The translations under genes and the position numbers were made by a program. Source: Paramecium tetraurelia (Eukaryota; Ciliophora; Oligohymenophorea; Peniculida; Parameciidae). Taken from it: DNA of 64,000 nt. Below the pieces are notes generated by a model. That model ran no database searches. It was not told the DNA's origin and saw only the letters and a program-made list of their open reading frames with translations. Location: assembly GCF_000165425.1 (NCBI RefSeq), contig NW_001798977.1, forward strand, positions 1,216 to 65,215, given 5' to 3'. This document shows, in pieces, positions 12,744 through 25,730 of this stretch (position 1 is its first letter; every line of letters begins with the position of its first letter).

Positions 12744-13247
12744 ATGAAGACAAAAAAAGTTAAGAAGATAAGTCTCTAGTTAAAATAATTACTCATTGAA
12801 AGTGTCATGACTGATCACTTATCTATTCATCAAGTAAACTACATATTTATAAATAAGGCCTCGAAACTTCACTCCATCAATTACTCCTCTGCTAAATATA
12901 TTATAAACCTATATAAAAAATTAGGTACTGTGACTCCTCAGCAATCAAAACAAAGGAGAAAACCTAAGGTTTATATAATCAAAACATCAGTTTTGGTTGA
13001 CTACAATTCTGGGGAGATTTTACTATATAAATAAAATTAATTAAAAAAATAGAATCACTAGGAGAACTAATAGATATGTATGAGGAAAGGGCTCATCATG
13101 ACTTCAAAATCAATATTTCACTCACTTAAAATTAAAGAAAAAATATTTTCTGAATCAAATTCTGATTATAAAAAATTACCAACCTTCACTAATATTTCTG
13201 AACTAAAAAACTTGATCTAAATGCAACACAAACTGATGAGTTCATGA
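12744..13247 (+). CDS. Small HTH protein, tandem copy 2
   Basis: The start at ATG 12744 (MKTKKVKKISLQLKQLLIES) is chosen because it extends the similarity to copy 1 upstream of the later in-frame ATG at 12807. A 24-nt intron beginning GTAAACTAC and ending AAG joins LSIHQ to ASKLHSINYSSAKYI, the same position as in copy 1. The HTH is followed by a basic stretch (SKQRRKPKVYIIK) and by VLVDYNSGEILLYK, matching VIDVSDGSILL in copy 1. The tail is Gln/Lys/Ser-rich and diverged. Likely a DNA-binding paralogue; its target is unknown. Confidence 0.65.
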
Positions 13248-14571
13248 TTAATTATAATATATATATTTTTATTAATATTGATCTGATGAAAATTTTATTA
13301 ATTAACAGAACTCACCAATATTTATCTTTATTGTTTTGATTCTAATCTACATTTCTCAATATATTGCTTATTCATTAATCACTATTAACCGAAAAATACA
13401 AAATAACATAAAGCAATATAGTGCTAAATACATAAATATTATTTATTTTATATATATTTAAATACTGGTTGAATGACTCATAATTTGTGTTACAAATTAT
13501 CACCAAATTTAAGGGTAGCCAAAAGCCGAGATGTAAAAGGAGAGTTTAAATACTCTCATAAATCCTTGGTGGAATGAAAATATTTCTCTATATTTAAATT
13601 TTATTTATCTTGGGATAAAAATTAAAATTAAAAAAATTATCTATTATTCGTGTAACTTTAATATTACAAATAAAGAATCCATAGCTTCAAATTAAAACTA
13701 AACACCTATTGGTATTTGAAAAAAGGATTGAAAATGTATTTATATTAATATATTTATTTATAAAAGTATTATAATCAATTAAATCAAGTTTTTTATATTA
13801 TTTTCAAAGTGTTCATGCAAAATTGTAATCTTCAATAGGTTGAGGAACAAATTTATATAGTTAAGTTATGATACAATACCTGCATTAATTCATGAATTTG
13901 AAGGCACTTGTCTCCATATTTTATGAATTACAGAGTTTTTAAATATACTAAAGTCTAAGAATCTTGATTTGTGGTTAATTGAATATCGTTTTTTTCAAAA
14001 TATGAACTACAGTTATGTAAAGAATAAGCTGTCAAAAAAGAAATTTATATAATTTTGTGCATATGAATAATGTAATTTGACATTTTTATTCTATCAAATA
14101 TGATTTAAAGTTTACAGAAAATTGATGTCTATTTATAAAGTAAAATCCAACTTACACTGTTATATTATTGAAAATTTATCAAAATTAATAGAATAATTAT
14201 AAGAATTTCGAAGCAGAAATGGTTTTAGTGCAAACATTCACAATGCCATAGCAAGACCTTGGATGGAATATTGGTTGAGAAATAAGTTGACGTTAGTGAT
14301 TTGAGAATGGCTATAAGTTATCTGATCTTGATATTACATATTGTTAATTTACTGGTCGATTAATAAAACTCTCTCTATTTGCTGTTTTGAAAAGATAATT
14401 CTTTTTGTAGATTTTTGATGGATATGAAACTTACAATTTAAAATAAGAAGATAAAAGATAGAAATTTTATTTTGGTTAATGTAGTAAGTTTAAAAAAAAA
14501 TAATGAAAAAAAAGTCTATAGTTAAATTAAAATTACTAATTCTTGGGGTCAGTTTTAAAATCGTATTAAAT
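13248..14571. other. Gene-poor AT-rich region
   Basis: No convincing gene was found on either strand. Short protein-like fragments occur (for example NAIARPWMEYWLRNK near 14240) but are broken by TGA and cannot be joined with intron-sized gaps. A less AT-rich patch at about 13510-13575 contains a short hairpin (GAGAGT...ACTCTC); it could be a small RNA, without further support. Confidence 0.4.
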
Positions 14572-14796
14572 ATGAATTACCCTCAAGATTTTTCAGCAAA
14601 TGAACGGATTTAACAGCAAATAGATATTCTTAACGAAAGGGCTAGAATCAGAAAGTATTGTCTTGCAATAGAAGTTAAAAACAATGGATGCTAGTTTTAA
14701 GCAACTTCACTCTTTGAGTAATAGAAATACGAATAACTCTAGAAGCTCTAGTTATTATTATAGCAATTTCATGCATTCTAAGAGGATCTCAACTGA
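14572..14796 (+). CDS. Small Gln-rich coiled-coil protein, hypothetical
   Basis: A 74-codon frame from ATG 14572 to TGA 14794-14796 starts MNYPQDFSANERIQQQID. The second half is a heptad-like Leu/Gln pattern (EQLQKLQLLLQQFHAFQEDL) predicted to be a coiled coil. The codon composition is like that of neighbouring genes. It may be one exon of a larger gene, but no compelling flanking exon was found. No family is recognised. Confidence 0.4.
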
Positions 14797-15629
14797 TAAA
14801 CAAGCATAAAAAGTAATTTAATTGTCATTAAACTCAATTGAAAATCCCATTAATAAACTCCAAGAATTTAATTTCTATGGTTGAATAAAATATAACAGCA
14901 GTAATTCACTTAAAATTATACTGTGCATGCAATTAGCAACCTAAAAAGAAATGAAATTCAACTCTCCAACAATTAGCATCTAACGTTAGTGCAAATTATA
15001 CTTGCATAATAATAATTTTTCCAAATTTTTACATTCTTATCGAAAATTATATTTTAACTATGCAATACTTTTAAAGCTAATTCAATTAATTATTGGATTA
15101 GCGAGACATTTATTAATTATTAAAATTTATAAAATAACATGAGTAAACTGAATTGTAGAGGTCACAATGCATCCTTTGATTATAAGCATAATGATACTAT
15201 GATTAAATAATAAAAAAAACATCTCAATTCTATCTTGCATTGCTATTTAAAAAGCTTCAAATTCTTTCTAACTCCCACAAAACAAAAATAATAAGTCTTC
15301 GTTTTCTATTAAAATATTCTAATATGATAGACATCCAATGTAAAATGAATAAACTGTAAATAGATATTCAAGTATTACTATATTAATTCATTCTCTCGAT
15401 CTATATGCTTATGAAAATACTCTATGAACTTGTTAAATTATCATAGCATATATTAATTTTTATTAAAGAAAGTATTCAATTATAGTTAGAGTTTGCAACT
15501 GCAATTGGATTACAAAACTACAATATTTCTTTATAATATTTATATTTATTTATGTTATTAATAAGAAGGCTTCCGAAATTTTTGTTTTGTGAAAATTAAA
15601 ACATTGATAAGAAAAATGTTACTGTAAAT
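14797..15629. other. Intergenic
   Basis: About 830 bp, very AT-rich. I see no coding frame, structured RNA or repeat in it. Confidence 0.5.
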
Positions 15630-16168
15630 ATGGAATAGATAAAATAAAGAATAATGGAAAGAAAAACTGAATTGCCATTTAAGGATCCATCGATAAGTAA
15701 GCCGAGGGAATTTTACGATACAAAATAAAATAAAAGGAAAACAGAATATATATTCGATTTTATTGATCCAACTCTGCATAACAAACCTTTTTTATAGCAA
15801 GTGTTCGGATTGGGCAATGGGTACTTTTCAGTGAATGATGTCTGGTATCCAGGCAGCATATTAATATTTCCTTAATAAATATTTTTATGGGATGTATAGA
15901 CTGCAGCTGATATAAGGGCACATAGTTTTGATATTTTGGAAGTGATAAAGCCAAGACCAAGTGAAAAATGATTAATATATGTGTAGGTTATGTATTGATT
16001 GGGACAGGGAGAGAGAAGCAAGATTTGCCAGATTCATATTTTGAGAAGTTTAAAAAGTTCGGTATAAAGGTGGATGTCGTTGCGACATTTGAAGCGTGCA
16101 GTCATTTCAATTTTTGTAGTGAAGAATAAAGAGATGTTTGTGCTTTTATGATTCCTTAAAATTTATGA
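15630..16168 (+). CDS. NDUFAF3-like (DUF498/Mth938 domain) protein
   Basis: One 26-nt intron (15961-15986, GTGAAAAATG..GTAG) separates ..EVIKPRP from SYVLIGTGRE, restoring the family hallmark. The approximately 170-residue protein contains FGLGNGYFSVNDVWYPGS and IKPRPSYVLIGTG, then FEKFKKFGIKVDVVATFEAC, the typical DUF498 order. In animals NDUFAF3 is a mitochondrial factor assembling complex I, and such a role is inferred here. ATGs at 15630 and 15654 are both in frame; the first is used. Its stop is only 28 bp before the next start codon. Confidence 0.85.
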
Positions 16169-16196
16169 ATTAATATTAGTATATAAATAGGTAGAA

Positions 16197-17294
16197 ATGT
16201 TATCACAATAATTGTTATCTCAATGGAGGAAGGGTCCTACAAATAGTGTCTCCTTAGAACCTGGACGTATTAAATAATTATATCTATAGATGGCAGAGGG
16301 ATCTTCTGTATGGACATAATGAAGGATCATTTGGTTACTGGATCAGCCGATCATGGTTTGAGATGTTACAATATATCTTCTATGAAATACGAGAAAGAAT
16401 TGTATGCAAAAAGATATGGTCACACAGAGTGGGTTAGTTCAGTGTAGCATTTGTAAAATGGGTAAATAATATCTGCAGGGATGGACAGCAAGCTCTGTTT
16501 ATGGGATGCAAAGGGTGTAAGATGTAATGATTTGGTTGGACATCAAGGATCGATTACTAAATTGATGGTGGATGAATAGTCAGTGTGTATTACAAGTTCA
16601 TATGATTAAACATTGATGATTTGGCAATTGAGTTCAATGTAAGAGAGTAGAAAATTGTTTGGACCACATAAAAGCGCAGTGTTGGATTTTGATTGGAAAA
16701 ATTCATTGTGTGTGAGTGGTGATAAATAGGGCACTGTGGTGTTTTGGGATATAAATGAAGGAGAGCCAGTGATGTCAAAGCATGCTCATTAAGGAGCAGT
16801 GTCTAAATGCTTATTGTACTCAGATGGGGGGAGTAATAACCTTGTTATTACGGCTGGTATTAATGATGGGACATTGATTATTCATGATATGAGGACGAAT
16901 AAATTGGTAAATTAGAGTTAGATTCATAAGGGATCAATTAATGGTCTGACAGTGAATCTATAAAATTTTAGTAAGATTTTGAAATGATTTGTTAGTAATT
17001 ACTGGCAGTGCTGATGCAACTTGCAAGATAATTGACATTGTTGCTGGATTCAAGCCAGTTTCTATGATGAAGGCCAAGGATGCTGTGTTTTCTATCGAGA
17101 CCATTTACAATATGACAATAGCGGGGTGTGGGGATGGCAACATCTTGTTTTATGACAACGATTCTGGTTAATGCTTGTATGGATTTGGGGCGATGAACAA
17201 GGGTTGTGTGAGATAGATGAAAATAAATGACAATAAAACAAAGTTGGTTGCTATAGGTGATGATTTTTCACCGATGGTTTTGTAGTATTCATGA
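16197..17294 (+). CDS. WD40-repeat protein
   Basis: Two introns (16267-16289, 23 nt; 16971-16995, 25 nt) are removed to give a protein of about 350 residues. Blades are visible as GSADHGLRCYN, SAGMDSKLCLWD, SSYDQTLMIW, SGDKQGTVVFWD, GSADATCKIID and GCGDGNILFYD, so about seven repeats make a full propeller. The start follows an 18-residue leader (MLSQQLLSQWRKGPTNSV). There is no catalytic domain. It is probably a scaffold, with partner unknown. The gene sits tightly behind the NDUFAF3-like gene in the same orientation. Confidence 0.85.
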
Positions 17295-17415
17295 TTATAT
17301 TGATTTGAATTTAAGTTGATCTATTGATGTAATAATAATTGGAATAGTCATTCCATAAAATTAGTAAGAATAAATTAAAAATTTAAATAATAAAAATATT
17401 TTTGTGTGTGACAAT

Positions 17416-19091
17416 ATGAGTTTTCGTTAAACTAGATGGAGATTTTTGGCAGTGTCTTTAGCTGCTCTAATCCTTTTAGGAAATAATTATTCATTTGATA
17501 ATCCTCAAGCTTTGCAAACTTAAATTTAATAATAATTAGGAATTAACATTATTCAGTTTAATTTACTTTATAGTGTCTTTGCTTTGCCTAACATCTTTCT
17601 CACCATTTTGGGAGGTATGAAAGATCATCAATATTGTAGGAATGATAATTGATCGACTTGGAGTGAGATTTGGGATTTTCACATTTACTCTTATAGTTAC
17701 TATCGGTTAATTGATAATAGCTTTGGGGGGCAAATTCAACCAGTACTCCCTAATGTTGTTGGGAAGAGCAATATTTGGTGTGGCCAGCGAAAATTTGATC
17801 ATTGCATAAAGTACATTTGTAAGTTTATGGTTTAAGGGCACAGAATTAGCAACTGTAAGGTATTCTAACTTAATATAGGCAATGGGAATCATCATGACAG
17901 TTCCAGAATTGGGAGGTGCTTTAAATAGTTTATTGACTCCTTTGATCTATAATTCTAGTCAAAAGTTATCAGTGCCACTTTTCGTCAGCGTCGGATTTTG
18001 TTTATTCTCATTTTGTTGTGGGGTAGTTTTGGTTTATCTGGACAAATACGCAGAAAAATATGATTAAAGATGTGAGTAATAAGTTTGACATACTCTTTTA
18101 TAGAATCAGATTCTCAATACGTTTTGGAATAAAACATCATGGAGAAAGAGGAAGGAGAGGAAGATGAAGAAGAATAGGAGAAGTAAGAAGAATCAAAAGA
18201 AGAAATCAGTTTAAAGGACCTTAAGCAATTATCAGGCACAGTCTGGATCCTCCTGATGATCTGCACGTTCAGTCTTTGTATATTCATTCCTTTCTTGGAC
18301 AATGCTAATTCATTCTGTTAAGAGAGATTCAACCTTTCAAATATATCAGCAGGTAGAGCCATCATCATTACCTATTTGACACCAAGTAAATACATCTCAT
18401 TAGCGTAGTTTTTGTATCTCCATTTATTGGGTATGTAGTTGATAAGGTGGGTTATAGAAGAAGATGGATGATATTGACATCTCTGCTCTTTATCCTCTCC
18501 CATTTATTATTCGCAATCATACCGACTCCTGAGGATGGATCGCCTTAATATGCAGCTGTAGTTCCTTTGTTCTTATTAGGAGTCAGTTATGCATTCTATT
18601 CTTGCGTTATGATTCCTTGTGTCCAGTATCTTGTTGAATAAAGAATCATGGGCACTGCTTTTGGATTGATGGGGTTATTTGAAAGCATCGGAGCTTGTAT
18701 CTTCCCTCTTGTTTCCTCTTAAATCTACAATACTAATGGTGATTATAGGTAGGTTGGATTCTTTTACATGGGAATTGGTTGTGTTAATTTAATCTTTGTA
18801 TTGACATTATACTTTGTTGATAAGAAGGGGAGTGAAGTACTTGATAAGATTAACCCCTTGGAAGATAAAAGTGATAAGGAATCGTCATCCACTTCTGATG
18901 ATTCTGTTGCTTCAGATTTAACAGATGAGGATGAAAGAGAGTATATAGAGATGAAATCAAATATTAATTCTTTAAAGTTATAGCCATTGGAAACTAATAG
19001 TGACACAAAAAGCGAACCAGGGGATATTAAGATGCAAAGATCTCTAAGCTTCGAATATTCAATGCAAGTTACAAAAATAGATAATTAATGA
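17416..19091 (+). CDS. Major facilitator superfamily transporter, MFSD1-like
   Basis: Four introns of about 23-33 nt (first at 17615-17639) give a protein of about 525 residues with 12 hydrophobic segments. The first helix is followed by YSFDNPQALQTQ and the loop motif GGMIIDRLGVRFG, typical of MFSD1-related carriers. The central cytoplasmic loop is strikingly acidic (about residues 225-250, Glu-rich). The second bundle repeats the motif as GYVVDKVGYRRRW. The C-terminal tail after the last helix is Ser/Asp/Glu-rich and may carry sorting or phosphorylation sites. Substrate is unknown. In animals MFSD1 is lysosomal. Confidence 0.85.
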
Positions 19092-19196
19092 TTGGTATAT
19101 ATAAGATTTCATTTTATTAATATATTATTTTCTATATTTTCTGTTGATTCAAACTGATTATCTGAGTGAGATTTGGCTTATTTATTCAGTTTCAAA

Positions 19197-19343
19197 ATGA
19201 GAGTAACTGGATTACAGGATCATCTAATATCATAAGAAGTATTGGCAAGTGGGACTAAATTAACAAAAAGTATTATAGCCCTTAAAATTGTGTAGAGTCT
19301 AGAAAAATAGATCACCTACATAATTATAATTGAGACTCTTTGA
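19197..19343 (+). CDS. Possible micro-protein or first exon
   Basis: A 48-codon frame starts MRVTGLQDHLISQEVLASG and ends ITYIIIIETL before TGA 19341-19343. It looks like an alpha/beta fragment: a Gly-Thr turn, then an amphipathic helix and a beta strand. It may be a very small protein or the first exon of a longer one. No downstream exon was found before the next gene at 19557. Low confidence. Confidence 0.3.
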
Positions 19344-19556
19344 TAAATTATTTATTATAAACCAATATTATCCATATTTTTAATTTACTCCTAATATTTA
19401 CAGTATATCAATTATGTCCAGGATTAGCATAATTATCAGTAGTTTCAATTAAATTAATATGTAGTTATACAATTACCATTTATAGAATTGAAACTTTTAT
19501 GTTTTATATAGGATTATATTTTGTCAACGGATATTTATTAATATATTTATCTGTTA

Positions 19557-20575
19557 ATGGAATTGTCTGCTAATAAATCTCTTAACAAGGAGAACAACAA
19601 CCCTGTATTAGTACCCACTCAATACGATATGATGTAAAAAGAAGGTATCTTTGCTAAAACCAGTTCATCAATACATTCTTAGCATAGATTCTACTATAGA
19701 AAACAGAAGCAACCCATAGTTTAACCAATTCAGAATCTTATAATTGGTCATTCTAACAGCTCCCAATCAATGCATAAGGATATTGAGAAAATAGCTAAAC
19801 AATTATAATCTTAGCATATTTAAACCATGACTCAATTCAATTTCCCCCAGCCTCTAAAGGAAAGATACCCAACTTAGTATTCGCATTCCTCGAATACCTA
19901 AATCGCCGAAGTCTTGGAAATGTTTGAGAAAGAAAATTTAATGAAGATTCAATAGATCAAGCCATGTACTCCTAGAAGACTATTGACTCCATAAGTCAAT
20001 ACTAAGTTACCCACCTTACATATTGAGAATAAGAGTAACGACTAGGAGAACCAAAATGAAAAGACGAGTCATTTATTGAAAAACAAACTCCTATTTAGGA
20101 GAACGATAAATCCTTCCGTAGATAAGATTAAGAAATTAAATTAACCTGCGACGGAAGTAAGACATAAAAGAATAGCTTCTTAGATTTTGAATAACACTGA
20201 AAATTTAAGTTTGCATAAACCACTCAAAGACAGAATCAACAAGGTCTTGAAGAATTCACATTAAATTTTGTAAATTTGCAACAAAATACCGGAGATTTAG
20301 GAATAAATATCTGAAGAGCAACTATTGGATTTAATAAATTCTGATCATTTTAAGATAGAATTCCAACATCTTGTCAATAATTCACAAGGTTCTAATTAGC
20401 CAATGGAATTCATCTTATAAAACTTTATGATTGATCAAATAAGAAGGATGAGAGAGTTGAAGGAAGCGGAGAATAATTTAGAATGTAATAGTTATCTTAT
20501 TATTGCTTAGAAAAAAGATAAAACTTCTCACGCTTGCTCACCAGTTATATACAGGAACTCAAAGAGAAATTATGA
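19557..20575 (+). CDS. Disordered protein with an N-terminal KEN box
   Basis: A single frame plus one 26-nt intron (GTAATAGTTATC..CTTAG, around 20487) encodes about 331 residues. The N-terminus reads MELSANKSLNKENNNP, containing a KEN motif of the kind recognised by the anaphase-promoting complex. The middle is Ser/Thr/Pro-, Gln- and Lys-rich and probably disordered (for example KPCTPRRLLTP, a possible CDK site). The last 60 residues form a predicted helix (IRRMRELKEAENNLEQKRQNF). Without the intron the frame would run on past the gene end, which supports the splice. No domain family is recognised. Confidence 0.6.
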
Positions 20576-20673
20576 TTTTACTAATTTATATAAAATGATG
20601 TATTTTAATTCATTGATTAGTCTAAATGAACTTTGGTGTTCATTCTTTACTTTTTTGATTTTAAAGTAAAAAA

Positions 20674-20705
20674 ATCATTTTCATTACTTAAATGAAAAAG
20701 TTCAT
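20674..20705 (-). promoter_or_regulatory. Candidate SECIS element in the thioredoxin reductase 3' UTR
   Basis: On the minus (sense) strand the segment begins ATGA. It then has a stem arm TTTTCATT, a loop starting with TAA, the complementary arm AATGAAAA, and ends TGAT. It is flanked by a weaker A/G-U stem (AGAAGA with TTTTTT). The ATGA / loop AA / GA arrangement and the roughly 12-nt spacing to the AA match the eukaryotic SECIS consensus. It lies about 92 nt downstream of the in-frame TGA, beyond the usual minimum distance. The stem has one mismatch, so this is a candidate. Confidence 0.5.
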
Positions 20706-20763
20706 TCTTCTAATCAGTAAATCAAAACACCTCTGACAGAGTTTAGGTTATGTATTTATTTAA

Positions 20764-20787
20764 CCCTAGCTCTCTTTCAAGCTAGGG
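20764..20787 (-). other. Perfect stem-loop just after the thioredoxin reductase stop
   Basis: CCCTAGCT and AGCTAGGG pair as an 8-bp stem around an 8-nt loop, three bases after the final TGA. It lacks the SECIS quartet and is too close to the Sec codon to be the SECIS itself. It could assist recoding or 3'-end formation. Confidence 0.45.
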
Positions 20788-20790
20788 ATC

Positions 20791-22331
<1,541 letters not shown>

Positions 22332-22363
22332 AAATTATATATTAATTTAAAATTGTCTCTATA

Positions 22364-24384
22364 TCATAAATTAATAATTAAATATTATTTTTTCGCTTGA
22401 CACTTTTTGAATAAATCTGTATCATTGAAAGTATATTTAGGAAGTAAGGGTTTGTTTGGATTTTATTTACTATTAACGTAATCTTTGAATTCTTGGTATA
22501 TTTTCAAGTCTCTTTGTTCTCTTGGATTTTAAAATTTCAACTCTTTTTAATTTTATTACCTAATCCTATTCTGCCATAAGAATTAGTGCTTTAAACTATG
22601 TTGAGGCATCACAACCAGAGGTTAAACTGTATATTCAGATTGCTTCGGTTTTTGTTGAGGAACGAACAAGTTTGAATGATCATTATTGTCATTCTTAACA
22701 TTAAAGTTGTTGAATGAATTATCAATAAAATTGTATGTGAACTACTAGTATTTGATTTAGTTTTAAATGGATTGAGACTTTGCTCTGTTTCTGGATTAGG
22801 ATGATTTGAGTTGTCTTTATTTAAATGAATTTGATCTGGGGTAAGGCCTCTCTAAATTAATAGCCTTTTCTTTGAGTGGCTGTTAAACCTACTTAATTTC
22901 ATCCTAACCTATTTCATCTTCTGAGATTGAGGAATCTGAGAAACTGACATCAGAATTCTATTCATTTACTATGCTGCTCTCCGTCCACTTCTATTCTTCG
23001 TGATTTTTTGACAGAGTGATGATAATCTCTCTCCCCATCGATCTGAGGTCATTTAGAGTGAAATCCACAATTTAATTCTAATCCTTGTATCCGAAGTACG
23101 AGATCTCAAGTGTATAGATATTCTGCTACATGTTCAATAGTTTTTATAGATAGACTCTGGCTGTGTGATTCAAGTATTTAGTGTTCTTCATGAACCGACT
23201 ATTCTCGAGACTGAATCTTTTGTCTGAGTTACAAAGCTCAGTGATGAATTCGTTACAACTGTGTCCATAAAAGAAAGCTGATAGTCTAATTTATTACATT
23301 TGCTTACTTCTTGCTGTGTCCATGAATGTCGAGAATCAATTGGATGGGATAGTTTTGGTTAAAATTAGTTATTAGCTTTTCGACAGAGTTTAAAGTATCA
23401 TCCCTATTGCATCCCCATTTCCTGTTCAGATCAAATCCTCCCAAACCGCATCGTTGATTTCCATGAACTACTCCGTCCACATTCAACATAGGGATGATTT
23501 TAATAACGAACTTATTCCTCAATTCATCAGCCTCAGCAGACAACAATGCATTGATTATACCCTCAATAACAAAGGAACTAGTTGTCTCTCCAGGATGTTA
23601 TCGACCAATGAAGAATAATCCTTATTTCTGATCTTGGTTATCGTTAGTTATTGTAACTATTTAAATGTCATTCCCAGCTTAACTTGTGATTATGTTTTTC
23701 ACCTTCATTATCCTGTCGTAGATTAAGTATTTACTGGATATGAAGGATTATAGGTTAGAATAAGTGTAGGGGTAATTAGAGGCGAAGTAGACAGTTCCTT
23801 ATTCGATAAATGTGTAGTTGAAGGAGAGGGAGTAGTAGAATGAAGAGTCATTCCTTTGGATGTGATTCTTCTTAAATGATAAACCCAAGGAGTCTTTTCT
23901 CCAAGAATTGCATTCGTTTATCAAGATTTTCATGCCTTGACGATAAAAACACATGTTCTTATTGATGTTGATAATGCTGAGTCTGATGTTGCACAGGAGC
24001 GAGTTCTTGTTTTGGATTGAGAAATAAAACCATTGCGTATATCCTTTGGTATTGATGTCATTTTAAAGGAGCAGGATGTAATCGTGATCGCTTTTCTAGT
24101 TAGGTAACATAGCAATACTTTGAACACTTGGAATAGGTTGCCACTTTCAAATAGGGAATCAAATTTAATATTCTCATCCTCGCATTGGTAGTAGTGGGAG
24201 GTATCGAAAGTACTCCCATGTTAATGCAGTAGAGTTGCATACAGGTTTTGGTTCTGTTGTGGTTAATATTTCTGGTATATTAGTTTGAGAGGTTTCAGGA
24301 AGGCTTGGAGGGTGATTGGCTTTTAGGTTAAACATTCCTGTTCTTGTTATTATATGGCTGTTTTGTAGGTTGCTTCTTGTTCAT
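22364..24384 (-). CDS. Cytosolic carboxypeptidase (M14, AGBL/CCP family)
   Basis: The frame contains the M14 zinc-site elements in order: GRQHPGETTSS (His and Glu ligands), NVDGVVHGNQRC, GGFDLNRKW (substrate Arg) and DIHGHSKK (third ligand, His). After a short intron (GTAAGCAAATG..ATTAG near 23300), TLEISYFGYKD carries the likely catalytic Glu. A beta-rich N-domain (SLFESGNLFQVF.., WFYFSIQNK) typical of CCPs precedes it. A Ser/Gln/Lys-rich tail of about 200 residues follows. CCPs trim glutamate chains from tubulin, fitting a ciliate. Around 24310 the ATG-containing frame (24384) and the domain frame cannot be joined by a canonical intron, so the exact start is unresolved. Confidence 0.75.
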
Positions 24385-25010
24385 TTGCTTCTAAATAGCT
24401 ACAATAGTTCAATAATAGAAATACTTTTTTTTTAATGGCAGTATTGAATTTACTTTGTTTAAATGAAGTTACTAAATCAATATAGGATTGGGCTTGGGAA
24501 GTCTATCTTTAATGGATGAATAGAAAATTAAATTTTCTTTATCCTCCTTTTTTGAATGGTTAATTACATCGACTGTTTAACTTATATTCTTCATTTATTA
24601 ACGAATAGATTTTAATATTTTTTAATCTATTTTAATACTCACCAAAAATTGAAAGATAAGAATCAAGATTAATAATTGTTCTAATAGAATCCTTTATACA
24701 TCCTAAGAAAAAGTGGACTACTATAAAGAGTTATCTATATCTTATGGTTAAGGAATTTATTACTTTTTTAAAATTGATCTGATTTTATGTTCAATTGGAT
24801 AAGATCATTTGATTGAAAGACTATTGAAGAATAGAACTTGTGATTGGTGCAACTGAGAGAGTTAAATGAGAAGAAATCTTAACTTTAGAAGAATTATATC
24901 TAATAGATTAAACAATAACATATAAATGGATTTTTGACAATAACAAAAACCTTTAACTCAATGATATATATCGAAACACAATTTTATAAATTTTTTATTT
25001 AATAATTGAC
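24385..25010. other. Intergenic with a decayed frame
   Basis: On the + strand an ATG near 24518 opens a frame of about 88 codons (starts MNRKLNFLYPPFLNG) ending with TGA near 24780. No homology or supporting exon was seen, and it may be a relic. The remainder is AT-rich spacer. Confidence 0.35.
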
Positions 25011-25730
25011 TCATTCATTCTTTTTGGCATGTTCATCTGTCCAATATTGTTAGAGCTTTTAACTTCCGTGATCTGGAACCATTGTTGGTTTTCCTGGTTT
25101 CCATGATGCTGGACAAACCTCACCGTGTTCATCTGTGAATTAGAATGCTTGTACTAATCTAGAAAAATTATATGCGTCATTCATTACCTCAATGTTTCAT
25201 CGACATTTCTTCCGACTGGTAAATCATTGACTGAATAATGTCTGAGAACACCATTCTTGTCGACGATGAAAGTGCCTCTGAAAGCAACTCCAAAATCTCC
25301 ATCTTAAGGATCATCGATAAGAACTCCATAATCAGCAGAAATAGTCTAGAATATTCATTAAAAATAATGATTACTTTTCCTAAGTCAGCAATCAAAGGAA
25401 TTTGCATGTCTCCCAATCCTCCTTGATTTCTTGGGGTCTAGCAATACTTCATGTGGGAGAAGTGTGAATCTACTGAAACAGCAGCTACCTCACATCCAAT
25501 CTTTCTGAAATCCTTTGGAAAAATGTTAAGATCAAAACACTTACTTCAACTCTGTCAGAAAAAGCGATGATCTCTGTTGGGCAAACAAAAGTGAAGTCCA
25601 ATGGATAAAAGAATAAGACCAAGTATTTGCCTTTGAAATCGGAAAGTGACACTTTCTTGAATGATCCATTCACGTAAGCTGTGGCTGTGAAGGCTGGAGC
25701 AGGCTTTCTAATCTTAAGCTTCTAACTCAT
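25011..25730 (-). CDS. Typical 2-Cys peroxiredoxin
   Basis: Three introns of about 28-32 nt are removed to give a protein of about 205 residues. The peroxidatic Cys lies in FTFVCPTE, the resolving Cys in [12 protein letters not shown], and the GGLG motif associated with overoxidation sensitivity is present ([11 protein letters not shown]). [20 protein letters not shown] is also typical. The C-terminal helix ends ..[11 protein letters not shown] instead of the usual YF tail, which may change sensitivity to hyperoxidation. It reduces peroxides using thioredoxin, so it is the downstream partner of the thioredoxin reductase encoded about 2.7 kb away on the same strand. Confidence 0.9.
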
